64,000 bases of DNA from the NCBI RefSeq assembly GCF_030463565.1, contig NC_134676.1, positions 4,614,001 through 4,678,000 on the forward strand. Direction: 5' to 3'. Shown here piece by piece: positions 26,705-38,285 of this stretch. How positions within the stretch are numbered: position 1 is the first letter of the stretch; every line of letters begins with the position of its first letter. A program made the translations under genes and the position numbers. The DNA comes from Pelecanus crispus. Lineage: Eukaryota > Chordata > Aves > Pelecaniformes > Pelecanidae. The notes under the pieces were generated by a model that ran no database searches, was not told the origin of the DNA, and saw only the letters and a program-made list of their open reading frames with translations.

Positions 26705-27984
26705 CTTTAAAAGGGAGAAAAAAAGTGAATGCATTTCACAAAACACTGACTTGAAATGTATGAACTGCTTTCAATGACAGGCAGGATCAGTAAAGATGCC
26801 AAATATTTTCTGAAACATAGAACAAGGAAATATTTCACCTAAGATGGGTCTATTGGATATTACTTTGAAGCAAGAACCTTACTTTGTCCCACACAATGGA
26901 AATATTTACAACAAAGGCTAAAATAAAAACTTCAGAAATATATTTGTAAAGTGCTAAGTAGGATTTGGAGGATTATGACTCTGTAAAGATTATTAACTGA
27001 ATTGTTACTGAACTTTCTCTGGAAAGTAAAATATAGGTGGCTCATTCCTGCCACACAGATAAAACTGGTCTGACTTAAGAATGGCTGAGATTCATGGAAT
27101 ATAAGAATCAGGATACAATCCTAGCCAAGAGTCCTTTGTTCCAGTAACTAGATTAAGCTGCAGTCAATTTTAGCCATAAACCAAACTAGTACAGGACGAT
27201 CACATTTAAACAAAGGAAACCAGGTCTGAAAACTCTGGTGAGAAGGTCTGTCTCGTAGCTATTTGGTGGAAAAAATAATACCTGTATAAGCAGCCTGATT
27301 CTGACAATTCCTTACGCTAACAGCTAGACCACCAGAGAAGACGTGCAGTTGACTTTGTTTTTTTTTTTTTATTTTACAATTCTCAGCTGCAATACAGGAG
27401 GTACTATTTGTCTTTCTAGTTTCAAACCATCCTTCCAGAGATATCCAGCATATTATGATATAATTACTGGTAGAATAACAGAGACCTACACCTTCAGATC
27501 AGAAAAGAGCAAATTAAATGCGTTATCAGTTAGGAATAGCAGAAAGGCCACGTTTCCAGTTGCGTAGGTGACATAAGCAGCAAAGTCAGGCACAGAAAGC
27601 TAATCTTCTGGCTTTTGGTCCTTTGCCTTAAATTTCAAACCATAGCTTCCCTTCAGCAGTTTGCCCCAGGCAAATGTCTGACATTTGATGTTTGAATGAC
27701 ACTGAGCAACCGGCTTGAGGTCACACATTGTTGTTAGTGAGAAAGTATCACTACAGGATGATCTGCTTTGTGAATTCTCTCCTCTCTCCTAGCTGCTTTC
27801 GCTCCCCAGCTGGCTGATCTGAAATAATATCCCCAAAAGAAAAGCTATGAAACACTGGGAGTGGAAGGGGACTGAAGAACGGCTCCTTCACGCTGGCCAT
27901 AAATGTATGCAATTGTTTCGTATCAAGGCTGGTATTCTCCAAAACAGAATTTCAACCACAGCAAAGTTTTAAAGTTTTCTTTAC
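26705..27984 (-). other. Intron between EEF2-like exons 4 and 5
   Basis: No recognisable coding or named repeat; a poly-T run occurs near 27358-27370. Confidence 0.6.
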
Positions 27985-28195
27985 CATAATATTACCCATT
28001 GGTCCAGTTTCACCCTCTCCGTAGGTGGCAATGATGACATTGACATTTTCCACAATACGCTGAAATGTCTGGTAAAGCTCCTCAGGCTCCAGCTGCAATT
28101 CCAGCAAAGCACGATCCATTTTGTTCATCATCAGTACTGGTTTGTACGTTCTGCAATAGCCTGCTGCAAAGCAGTCTCTGTCTGTACACAAACCC
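27985..28195 (-). pseudogene. EEF2: EEF2-like exon 4, 1-bp deletion
   Basis: It has 211 nt where 212 are expected (70 codons plus 2). The loss is in the Ile codon of ERIKPV: CGTACAAACCA in place of an extra base. It shifts [20 protein letters not shown] out of the frame of the first third. Donor ATG|gtaaag is intact. Confidence 0.92.
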
Positions 28196-28548
28196 CTTAA
28201 AAATATAAGCACAATTAAAACACACATTGTATATACAGGCAAGATCTCTAATCTACTTTGCACTGGGAAACTGGGAATTTGGTGGTAGTGTTGGTGCTCC
28301 CTGACACCATCATTACTCAGTTGCATGTATGGCTCCATTTTCTAACTGAAGGAGGAGAAGAATGACAGGGAGTTCCACTCCCTAGGATTTTCCCGAAAGA
28401 TTGATTTTATTTCCTCAGTTACTCTACATTCAACCCACAAGCTGGATACAAAGTGGATATAATCCTCTAAGATACAGGAAAGGCCATGGGCTGAGACTGC
28501 AAATCAGAATTCATACCATTAGAAGTTAAACTTTCAGAAAAAGAAGCT

Positions 28549-28736
28549 TCTTCCACACTGAAGTCTTTCTAATTAAAAGGGCACCGTCAGTGACACTGAG
28601 AGCTGCTGTAACTTCAGAGGAGAAATCAACATGTCCAGGGGAGTCAATGAAGTTACTAAGAAAACCTGAACCACCCCTACACCATTTGATGAAGGCCAAG
28701 TCGTTGTCTGAGAGTTCATAATACACAGAAGTTGCC
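28549..28736 (-). pseudogene. EEF2: EEF2-like exon 3, degenerate 3' end
   Basis: Acceptor cttctcttacag; encodes [17 protein letters not shown], then [19 protein letters not shown] and VTDGALL. The final residues (normally VVVDCVSG) and the donor are unrecognisable, so the right limit is approximate. Switch II (DSPGH) is kept. Confidence 0.9.
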
Positions 28737-29412
28737 CTGTAAGAGAAGACAATTCATATTAATGATTTAATAATGTTTCATAATTCGCTGATTTTAAAAT
28801 TTGCATTGGTCAGGCAACTATTCCTGCTCAGTTACAGTAGCAGTATTTCTTGATGTACTTAAAGGAAAAAACACAAGAAGACCTGAATATTTCAATTTCT
28901 AAAGTTCTTAGGATCTAAAATTCTGCTTTAGGTGTAATTAATTTCTATTCTTATTAAAAATCAACACCTCAGGATAGTAGTCACAGCATAACATCACTGT
29001 CAGACTGTAGATTCATGCTCCAAATCACTTGACAACTTGTTAACTTTGCAGTTGCAGACATCAAAGACAAAGGTAGTAGTAAGAAGACACAGCCCACCAC
29101 AGTGGCTTGGAGAAACGGCGTATTGGCCTGTAAGCAATCCAATAAAACCGAAGGTGACTACTAAGAATCTTTCTGAAAGCGTTTTTCTCCATAGTGAGAA
29201 GCAGGTAAGAATGGTCTCTTAAAAGCTCTACTCCAATATTGCCCAGATTGCACTCTGAAGACTGTGAACTTCTCTTCTGTAACGCACAGCTTGAGTTACA
29301 TGTCAACTTAAAAAAGATCTGACAAGATGCAAGGCTTTGAGCAGACCATTTTTCTGTCTTCAGACTGAAAAGAAAGAAAAAGAAAAAAAAAAGAGAAAGA
29401 TACAAATTCTTA

Positions 29413-29652
<240 letters not shown>

Positions 29653-29927
29653 CTATTGATTCCTTTTAAAGTATACAAATGTCTATGTGAAATCTTAAAC
29701 TTCTGCTATTTCTTATTAAATTCACAATCTAAAGAAGAAATTAAGCTGTTTGTACTTTTAAGCTTAGTATTACAAACAGTTGTTCACATTTTTGGCATGT
29801 TTTCCTAAGTACGAAGGGCGGAGGCATAACTTAAAATACAGCTCAGATTTTGTGTCACAAAACGTCAGATGCCACAAAAATGAAGAATCCACCTGCAGAG
29901 ACAGAACAGCTCATCCCTGCCAAATAG

Positions 29928-30342
29928 GATGAGAGGAAATGGGCTCAAGCAGCGTCAGGGGAGGTTTAGATTGGATATTTGGAAAAATTTCTTCACGGAA
30001 AGAGTGGTCAAGCATTGGAACAGGCTGCCCAGAGAGGTGGTGGAGTCCCCATCCCTGCCGGTGTTCAAAAAACAGGCAGACGTGGCACTTGGGGATATGG
30101 TTTAGTGGGCATGGGGGTGTTGGGTTGATGGTTGGACTGATGACCTTAGAGGTCCTTTCCAACCTTAATGATTCCTAGTTTTACTTTCATTAAAAATAAT
30201 CCAGCCACCAAGCCAGGAAACCTGAAATTGCTACTCTCCCCTTACTTGGTTTAGTGGTGGCCTTGGCAGTGTTAGGTTAATGACTGATGATCTTAAAGGC
30301 CTTTTCCAACCTAAATGATTCTATGATTCTATGAAATGTTAC
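29928..30342 (+). mobile_element. CR1 LINE 3' fragment with dimeric tail, intron 1
   Basis: Starts within the ORF2 end (GAGAGGAAATGGGCTCAAGC, 'aacaggctgcccagagaggtgg') and continues through the 3'UTR, the 'ccaccaagccaggaaac' linker and a second tail to ATGATTCTATGA. It has the same architecture as 16346-17160. Confidence 0.9.
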
Positions 30343-33300
30343 AGGAGGGTTAGTGCACACAACTGCAAGCTGCAGCTCTCATCAGAGCTTCTGCGCACAT
30401 CCTTCTCCTCTCCTCCCACCACTGCCCCTCACTTTGCCAAGTCTTCTTCCCAACACCTGCTCTCCATCTCCCAGGGCTTTTCAGGTGAGTTTTCCTGGTT
30501 TCGAGAAGAGGCTGGGTCTTCTACTTTTGTAGCCAATATACCAGCTCTAGAAACTGGTGGTCCAGCTCAGTCAAAAACCTCTTTGAAGACTTTTAGTTAG
30601 CCAAGCGTGAAATTTTTTAGACCCCTCTCACAAATGATATCCCAGAAAGAAATTTTTTCTTCTGTCCATAATTCTTCTATCTCTTGCTAAGAACAATTCC
30701 CCTCCTTCAATTTGCAGAAAAAATAACCCTGACCCTCAGGAGCCCTGGCAATTATCTATTAAACACAGGACAACTTAGCAAAGGAAGGTGAGATCTTACT
30801 AATCTCGGCCTGTCTCATTCTGTAATGAGAGTCACCTGTAGGTCACAGGAGTGCAGTTAACGTGGTTATTCTTGCAAATCCCTTTAATGCACGAAGTGTT
30901 TCATAGGGACATGGAAAAAGACGGAACTGGGAGGAAAAAATGATGGGGAACATTAAACAAACACACACAAAGATCACATAACACATCAGTAGTTTACACT
31001 AGTTACTCAAGTGAAGAAAAATATACCATAAGAAACACTTAAATAGGTTCCTCATCTGTGTTTGAGTTGCAAATGACACAGAAATAATGAAACATGCTGT
31101 GGCGGGTTGACCCTGGCTGGAGGCCAGGTGCCCACCACAGCCGCTCTATCGCTCCCCTCCTCAGCTGGACAGGGGAGAGAAAATCTAACGAAAGGCTCAT
31201 GGGGCGAGGTAAGGACAGGGAGATCACTCAGCAATTACCGTCATGGGCAAACCAGAGGTTATTCTTCAGTTTAATAAAAAAGCATATTTCTTTTCTAGAA
31301 CATTCTAGGGTGTCGTGGCATCCAAAGTCTCACTCACAGCAAAATTCACATACTTCTTCTGAGACCTTGAAATATTTCTTTCTTCTCTTTCTTTTCCATT
31401 TAGAGAAAACAGCACCATTACTTTTCTACTTTTACCATTTTCCCTGTTTTTAAATTGTGCTGTGGTAAGAAAAAAAAAAAAAAATCAGTACTCTTAGTGA
31501 GAATAAAGTATAGTGCCAGAGCTGTGCTATGTACGCTTATTTCATAAGGTAAATAAATACCTAAGTGTTGAGAAGTGTACCTCCATGCTCTTTGTATTTG
31601 CTAATTATACACTTTCGGAATGGAACAAGTGAAATTTACTTCTGATAAATATTTAGCTAGCCCAGATATCACATTTTGAACTGAAACCTATATTTTTTCC
31701 ATCGTCTCCAAGTGCCCAATACATTTATATATACACGCTACATTGTAGTTTTCTTTCAGGGCAAGGAGCAGAGATGACCATAAGAGTTTATTTCGTAGTC
31801 ATATTTTAAGCATATGGGGCCTCCTACACACATCCATTTATATTAATTCTAAATGTAAACTTCACGCACGTGTTCCTCTGGCAAGACTGGATGTTCTCCT
31901 GCGGGCTGTTGAAGCTATTCATATAATCTGAGAAGGGATGGTATTGGAGTTGTAAAAACTTTGATTTCTGCCAAAGAACAATGGAGCCTTACCATCTGGG
32001 ATAATTGTGTCCCACTGTTATAAAAGTAGAACAAAAACAGATACACGGAGCGACCATGATACAAGACATGGATGTAAAATATTTGGTTTATGGGTTTAGT
32101 TGCTTGGTGTTTCAAGAAGCCATTAATATATTGCTATCACTTTGTGGTGGAGCTGGAGCAACTTGGGTTTGAGACGGAAAATCACTAAATCGTAGCGAAG
32201 GAAAGGAGAGCCAAGAAGCACGATGAGAGAAGAGCAGGGTCAGACCGTACTGGGGTGGGAGGTGAGAACAAGGGAATCTACAACCGAGTTTAAGGGATTA
32301 GATGGACTGTGGGCCCCACAGCTCTACAACATTAGACCTCAGAAGTCATCGCAGTCAAGGAGGTAGAGAGGCCTCCGTAAGTGACCTCAAAGCTTCTGCT
32401 GACAAGTCTCATGGCAAGCCGATACCAACAGCACGAACATATTTTTATTCTGAACTTTCCATCCTTTTGCTCAAGTACAAGACTGCACCCCTTCCCAGAA
32501 ACTGAAGGTCCAGTGCCTTAGATATCACTGCATTAGTACTTTTTGCCAGGACGACAACAATATAATACACCTGGGCATGAAGCTTGCAGCCTGTAGGAAG
32601 TTAATACTGAGAGCCAAGTTCAGGTGAGTAGTATTCCTTTATTATTGTTTGGTTCATCCCTTGGCCTAAATGAGTATTTTTAAGAGCTAGCTCACTTTTA
32701 ATTCACTTTGCTATATCACAGTGGCTCTTCTTTTTAGTATTACTGGGTAAGCCACTCTTAAGTGTCTGCTAAGTAGCACATTAATAAAATATAGTATATT
32801 AGAAAAGTTAAAGAGTTCAAAATTCAAGGATTAATATTAATGTCTTACCAGGCCTTCTGGGAGAAACTTCAGGATTATGTATTAATAAATGCTATCCACT
32901 TCCAAACGTTTTATTTACCGCTTCATTTACACAAATGCCAAAGAGAGTTTACCACATGTGCTGTTCTCTAAGAGAGAGAGACACCGGCATCACAATTTTT
33001 TTTTGGTCATACACACAACTGAAAACACAAAGCCAGATTAAAAATTAATAGCCATTTTAATTGTAAATGTTTTTCATTACAGAGTTTCTGTTCTGCTGTG
33101 ATAGACAGCAACCGGATCAAAGTTATCTTGCTATGAAACGCTTGCTGCAGAGGGGTTAAGGCCTTCCATGTGCAACAGCAAGCGAAAAGCAAAGATGATG
33201 AAAGCAGTATTTGTAGAAGGGAGAAACATCACCGCTTTATTACAAGCGGAACATCACTTTTGCCAAAACCCTCAAGTTTCATGGCCAGAATACGACCTTG

Positions 33301-34180
33301 CTCCTTTTAACTACTGTATGACATCGTTTGGGTAAGCCCCCACTGCAGTGTTGCTTATCCCTGGCTATCGGTAACGCCTCCAGAGCAGACTGCCTTCCTC
33401 TTCTGCAGGGCATCTCTTTCTCTTAAAGATGTTCAAATTCTTACTGTAACGAACCATTACATAGCTTCAATTCAGAAATACATATTCTAAAAACAAAGAA
33501 GAATGAAAACACTTACTGAAGCTGACATAGGTGACTAGAATGTCCATTTCAGTAAACAATAATACTTATGCAGTAACAAATTACAAGAATTAAAAAAAAA
33601 AAAAAAAAAGGAAAGGGTTCCAACAGCATTAATCACCAAGAAATGCAAAGATGTACAAGGACCTGTTTATCACAGAAACAGGCTGGTAAATTCTGTTTCA
33701 CTAGAATAAAGGGAGACTCAAAACAGGTGAAACGCATTACCAGCACTACAGTGATTTAAAATCATGAGGCAGGCTTGCAAAGGGGAAAAATGAATTAAAA
33801 ACCAAACAACACAACCCACGCTGCAGTGTTTCTAACAGATTGATTTCCCTGAGAGAATGCTGCTGATCTGATTCAGGTCAGACCATTAGTGCAGTGCAGC
33901 CCTGTGCAATACATACGTTCACACAGATGCATAGCCTTTTCCAAGCCTCAGTGGAAGCAATGCTTTTATCTCCTATCCTTATAAACACTGATGATCAGGA
34001 TTTAACCCCGAAGCTTACACTTGAAATTCACTACACGTGTGGGCGAGCAAAACGTACAGAAGCGTTCAAACCTATGAGCCGGGTGACAAGGTGCACTCCC
34101 CATACCTGCAAAAGGAGACAGAGAGAAGCAGCAACACCCTCCCCACCCGTGCACCTGGCACCCTTCTAATAAAAGAGCGT
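30343..34180. other. EEF2-like intron 1, remainder
   Basis: No exon is recognised. It holds an LTR fragment (31099-31260), poly-A near 31470 and 33590, and AT-rich sequence. Confidence 0.6.
31099..31260 (+). mobile_element. Avian endogenous-retrovirus LTR fragment
   Basis: The sequence starts TGTGGCGGGTTGACCCTGGC and contains 'gctggacaggggagagaaaa' and 'ggacagggagatcactcagc', features I remember from a common neoavian LTR family. Only about 160 bp are recognisable, with no viral genes. The right edge is uncertain. Confidence 0.6.
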
Positions 34181-34475
34181 AGGGGGGTAAAAACACATAA
34201 ATAAGCTCAGCGGTGCCCCAGTCCCACAGCCGGGCAGAAAGGGATGCAGCCAGGACCGCCTCAGCGCAACCAGGCGCCGCCGCCTCCTCCCCGGACTCCT
34301 GTCAGCACCGGGAGGGCAGGAACCACCTCCCCGCTCCTCGGCCGGCCCCCGGGGCTGACAGAGAACGAGGAGAAACTCCTCAAAGGTATCGTGCTCCGGC
34401 GAGGGCTGCAGCCCGCCAGCCTTTCCTTCCCAGCCCGCTGCGCCCGGCAGGCAGCGCCGTGACAGGCGCGGCGAG

Positions 34476-34486
34476 AAGATGGCGGC
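34476..34486 (+). promoter_or_regulatory. YY1/TISU-type motif AAGATGGCGGC
   Basis: A perfect core of the element that both binds YY1 and starts translation in mRNAs with very short 5'UTRs, here on the + strand. Its ATG opens only a 13-codon frame unless spliced, so a + strand coding transcript is unproven. Confidence 0.4.
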
Positions 34487-34612
34487 CGCGCCCCCCGTCC
34501 CCCCAGCTCGCCTGTGCTGAGGCGCGGACAGAGCCCGGCCGCCGCCCGGCACCGCTGTGGGTCGGTGGCTTGGCCGCGGCCGGCCTCGCCTCCTCCCCGC
34601 GGGAGCACTAAC

Positions 34613-34700
34613 CATGCTGGCGGATGGCTCCGGATCCCACCTGCCGCCGCCGCCTCCCCCTCCTCAGCCGGGCTGCGGGAGGCGGGAACGAGCCGCGATC
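34613..34700 (-). pseudogene. EEF2: EEF2-like exon 1 (5'UTR and ATG), probable
   Basis: On the minus strand GGAGCCATCCGCCAGCATG is followed directly by a donor, GTTAGTG. Human EEF2 exon 1 also ends just after its start codon and has a very similar CCGCCATCCGCCACC stretch before the ATG (recalled, not searched). The upstream limit (TSS) is not defined by sequence, so 34700 is a placeholder. Confidence 0.5.
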
Positions 34701-35218
34701 AGCTGCTGCCGGGCTGGAGCATCCCCTCCCCGCGCCCCCTCGCCGAGCGCTCCCCGGCCCGTGGTGTGCGGAGGGGCGGGCGGCCTCCCCTCACGGCGGC
34801 GGGGCTGGGGGGGGGTTCCCTCCCCGGCTTGGTCGCCGCCTGCTCCCGCTGCGACCCTTCCCCGGAGGCGAGCTGCCCGCTGCCAGCCTCCCGGCCGCTC
34901 CTGCCCCAGGATGGCCCGCGTCCCTGAGGCCGCCATGGCCCCCAGCCATCGCCCGGGCTCCTCAGGGGAGCGGCGGCCCCCGCGGTAGCGGGAGGGGACG
35001 GGAGCTCCGGGAGGACGCGGGCACCGCCGCCACAGGGGCTTGCGGTGTCCCGGGGTCCATTAATTCTGCCGTGAGAGCCCCGTGGCTGCGGTTGCTGCGT
35101 GGAGATGGAAGCGATCCCGACGCCGGCCGTCGGGACAATTCGCCCTCGCTCCTTCAGGCTCCGTCAGGGAAACGTTAGGTGGAGCCCATCCCTTCCCTTG
35201 GGACATGGGGGCTAAAGT

Positions 35219-35905
35219 GGGCATGGGGGTGTTGGGTTGGTGGTTGGACTGATGATCTTGGAGGGCCTTTCCAACCTTAGTGATGCCCAGTTTTTACTTT
35301 CATTATTACTTTTATTATTTTACTTTCGTGTTCAAAAAATGGGTAGGCGTGGCACTTTGGGACGTGGTTTAGTGGGCATGGGGGTGTTGGGTTGATGGTT
35401 GGACTGATGATCTTGGAGATCCTTTCCAACCTTAATGATGCCTAGTTTTTACTTTTATTATCATTTTACTTTTGTGTTCAAAAAAATGGGCAGACGTGGC
35501 ACTTTGGGACGTGGTTTAGTGGGCATGGGGGTGTTGGGTTGATGGTTGGACTGATGATCTTGGAGATCCTTTCCAACCTTAATGATGCCTAGTTTTTACT
35601 TTTATTATCATTTTACTTTTGTGTTCAAAAAAATGGGCAGACGTGGCACTTTGGGACGTGGTTTAGTGGGCATGGGGGTGTTGGGTTGATGGTTGGACTG
35701 ATGATCTTGGAGATCCTTTCCAACCTTAATGATGCCTAGTTTTTACTTTCATTATTACTTTTATTATCATTTTACTTTTGTGTTCAAAAAACGGGCAGAC
35801 ATGGCTCTTGGGGACATGGTTTAGTGGGCATGGTGGTGTTGGGTTGATGGTTGGACTGATGATCTTGGAGATCCTTTCCAACCTTAATGACTCCTAGTTT
35901 TTACT
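35219..35905 (+). repeat. Tandem array of CR1 3' tails, five units
   Basis: The segment GGGCATGGGGGTGTTGGGTT recurs with starts at 35219, 35374, 35521, 35668 and 35826, giving periods of 155, 147, 147 and 158. Each unit spans a CR1 tail ('ggttggactgatgatcttgg', 'cctttccaacctta') plus a T-rich spacer and 'gtgttcaaaaaa.gggcag'. The two central units are almost identical. Confidence 0.93.
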
Positions 35906-36056
35906 TTCATTAAAAAATAATCCAGCCACCAAGCCAGGAAACATGAAATTGCTACTCTCCCCTTACTTGGTTTAATGGTGGAGTTGGTAGTGTTAGGTTA
36001 ATGGCTGGACTGGATGATCTTAAAGGTCTTTTCCAACCCAAACGATTCTATGATTC
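35906..36056 (+). mobile_element. CR1 second tail closing the tandem array
   Basis: After the last unit come the 'ccagccaccaagccaggaaac' linker and a second CR1 tail ending in ACGATTCTATGATTCC. This is the same dimer layout as at 17 kb and 30 kb. Confidence 0.88.
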
Positions 36057-38050
36057 CCTGCAGAGAGACCCGTGGGGGGATGCCACGTTGTTTGACGGCT
36101 CCGCTGCTGCCAGGGCCGCCCCGGTGGGTTTTTGCTCACAGGATCTTTAGCGGCAGGTTTGATTGCTTGCTTTGAACGGGTAGTCAGGCTCGGTGCCATA
36201 ACCCCTTATCAGTTACTTTTAAAAATAGGTTAAATGACTGATCGCTTCCCTGTTGAAACGCGAAGATGGCATCGCATCCCTTTAAAAATAACTTGCTGTC
36301 GTGAAAGACGCGAAAGTAATAACAGCACTTCACGTTTTTAATACAGGCTTTCACCTGAAAACGTCTTTTAGAAATATTAGGTAATTAAATTGTCAAGCAC
36401 AGAGTGAGCACATGAATGTCTTCACTGAAAACACCAACTTCTGGGATCAAACTAAAGGAAAATTTATACTGTAGTACTTCCTAAGAATTGAAGGTCAGAA
36501 AAGAAGGATATCAAATCAAACTATTATGCAAGCATATTATTATATATAAAGCATGGTGGATGGAATAAATGGCCGTATCGGCCACGCAGAATGGATGGTC
36601 CTGGTCAAAAGCCTCTTCCAGCCTCAGGCATGGAAAAATACTGCGCTGTTACTTTCAACAGAGCTTCTGCCCAAGGAGAACTTGCAGGATTTTACTTAAT
36701 TAGATAAAGTTTAATACAATCAAATACATTTAAGATACCAAAACAGCAACAGCAAGAACTCAGGAAGGAGCAGAAAATGGGAATGTGATTAAGAAATTCT
36801 GGCCTGCACTTTTTTTTTATTATTAAACAGCAATTTCAATTGTCGCAAATGGCCAGCAGGAGTTCAGAATTGCACATTGCCTCAAAGGCATTACTCATTT
36901 TATCAAAGAGCAGGCGTTAGTTGCACCATACCCCTCAAAGCGATACTATAACAGAGGAAAAGATAGATATGAGAGCTCCAGACCTCCTTCGGCCAGATGC
37001 TTAGCAGCATCACACTGAATAGACTGCAAGCCCAATGCTTTTGCTGCCTTGTCAGTACCTGTATTTGAAACAAAATAATCTATTTAACCAAAGTCCTTTG
37101 CTTGGCTGAGAAAGAAAGAGGATGAGAGAGAGCTGCTTGCCATTCAGCCCTTGTGACTTTGCACGTGCTGTTTTATTCATCTGTTTTCCCTGAACAAGAG
37201 GAAATACTCACCAGATACTTCACTGGCAAGCATTTTCTACCCAAAGGCTCATTTTATTTTTTAGCATATCTTCCAGGGGTTGTGAAGCAGCCATAAAATA
37301 GCTTCCTTTAATCCACCTGGTTGTGTCACAACAGAGGCAAACCACTGTTGTTTTGTTCCCAAGAGCTGGGCAGCGCTTGTCTGGACTTCCTTATGCAGAC
37401 TGAACTTCAGCTCTGCGCAGAGTTCTCTGTCAACGTGCAGAGAACTTCTGGACTTCTTTCAGAAGAAGTTCAACAACTTCTTTCTGAAGAACTGAGGGCT
37501 GATTACAAAATCTTTTCCTTGTGCCTGCGCACATGCACGCACACAATTTTAGGACTATTTTGCACAGCTGGTGCTCAGCCATGTTCCTATAACTATCATT
37601 GAAATTAACTTTATTTTCTCCTGTCTTTTATTGCATTCCAATTTCTGCCAATCTGTGCAGGAAAACAAACCTTATAAAACTGTTGAATAGTTTCCAAATT
37701 AACAGGTTCCCTGAAAAAAAAACCACCCTCAATGTTTACTGGCTTGCCATCTTTATGGGCATTTTACATTTTACTTTTACACAAAGTATCTTTCAGCCTA
37801 TACACTACCTACAAAAACCTTCTTACAGGTGCTGACCATCCCTCTTCCCACATTTTTTTTCTACTAAGAGCACAGCTTGCTTTTGTATTTCTGGAGCAAT
37901 TGCTGTCCTTATTCTCTCCTCCACAGCATTACCTTCAGCCATGGATGTGAAGAGTGCTATGCTAAATGCCTGGTTGTAACTTCACTAAAACCAATCAATA
38001 GAGTCAACTAAATTGTGCCTGAAGAATGAAGGTTATGCCTATAGAAAGAG
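36057..38050. other. Intergenic DNA
   Basis: The first ~250 bases are moderately GC-rich (shore of the island); the rest is AT-rich. No exon or named repeat is recognised. Confidence 0.6.
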
Positions 38051-38285
38051 AATGGAATGGAATAGAATAGAATATTTTGGTTGGAAGGGAGCTACAACGA
38101 TCATCTAGTCCAGCTGCCTGACCAGTTCAGGGCTGACCAAAAGTTAAAGCTGTTGTTAAGGGCATTGTCCAAATGCCTCTTAAACACTGGCAGGCTTGGG
38201 GCATCGACCACCTCTCTAGGAAGCCTGTTCCAGCGTCTGACCACCCTCTCGGCAAAGAAATGCTTCCTAATAGCTCAGCTCAAGG
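38051..38285 (-). mobile_element. CR1 LINE 3' fragment
   Basis: In reverse orientation: a GAATGGAATGGAATAGAATA microsatellite-like tail, then 'ttggttggaagggagctac', 'catctagtccagctgcc', 'gaccacctctctaggaagcctgttccag' and 'gcaaagaaatgcttcctaat'. This is the standard CR1 3' region, older than the dimer copies. Confidence 0.88.

Larger units (their letters stand above)
34190..35175. promoter_or_regulatory. CpG island, promoter of the EEF2-like locus (possibly bidirectional)
   Basis: About 1 kb is sharply GC- and CpG-rich against an AT-rich background. It includes many CGG/CGC runs and AAGATGGCGGC at 34476-34486, which matches the YY1/TISU element. The probable minus-strand EEF2-like exon 1 lies inside it. 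Long open frames here on both strands are a by-product of high GC. An unmethylated germ-line state is inferred from surviving CpGs. Confidence 0.75.

Noticed and set aside
34166..35178. Several long open frames of 90-180 codons on both strands
   Set aside because: They lie in a CpG island, where stops are rare. The products are Pro/Ala/Arg/Gly-rich low-complexity with no family resemblance.
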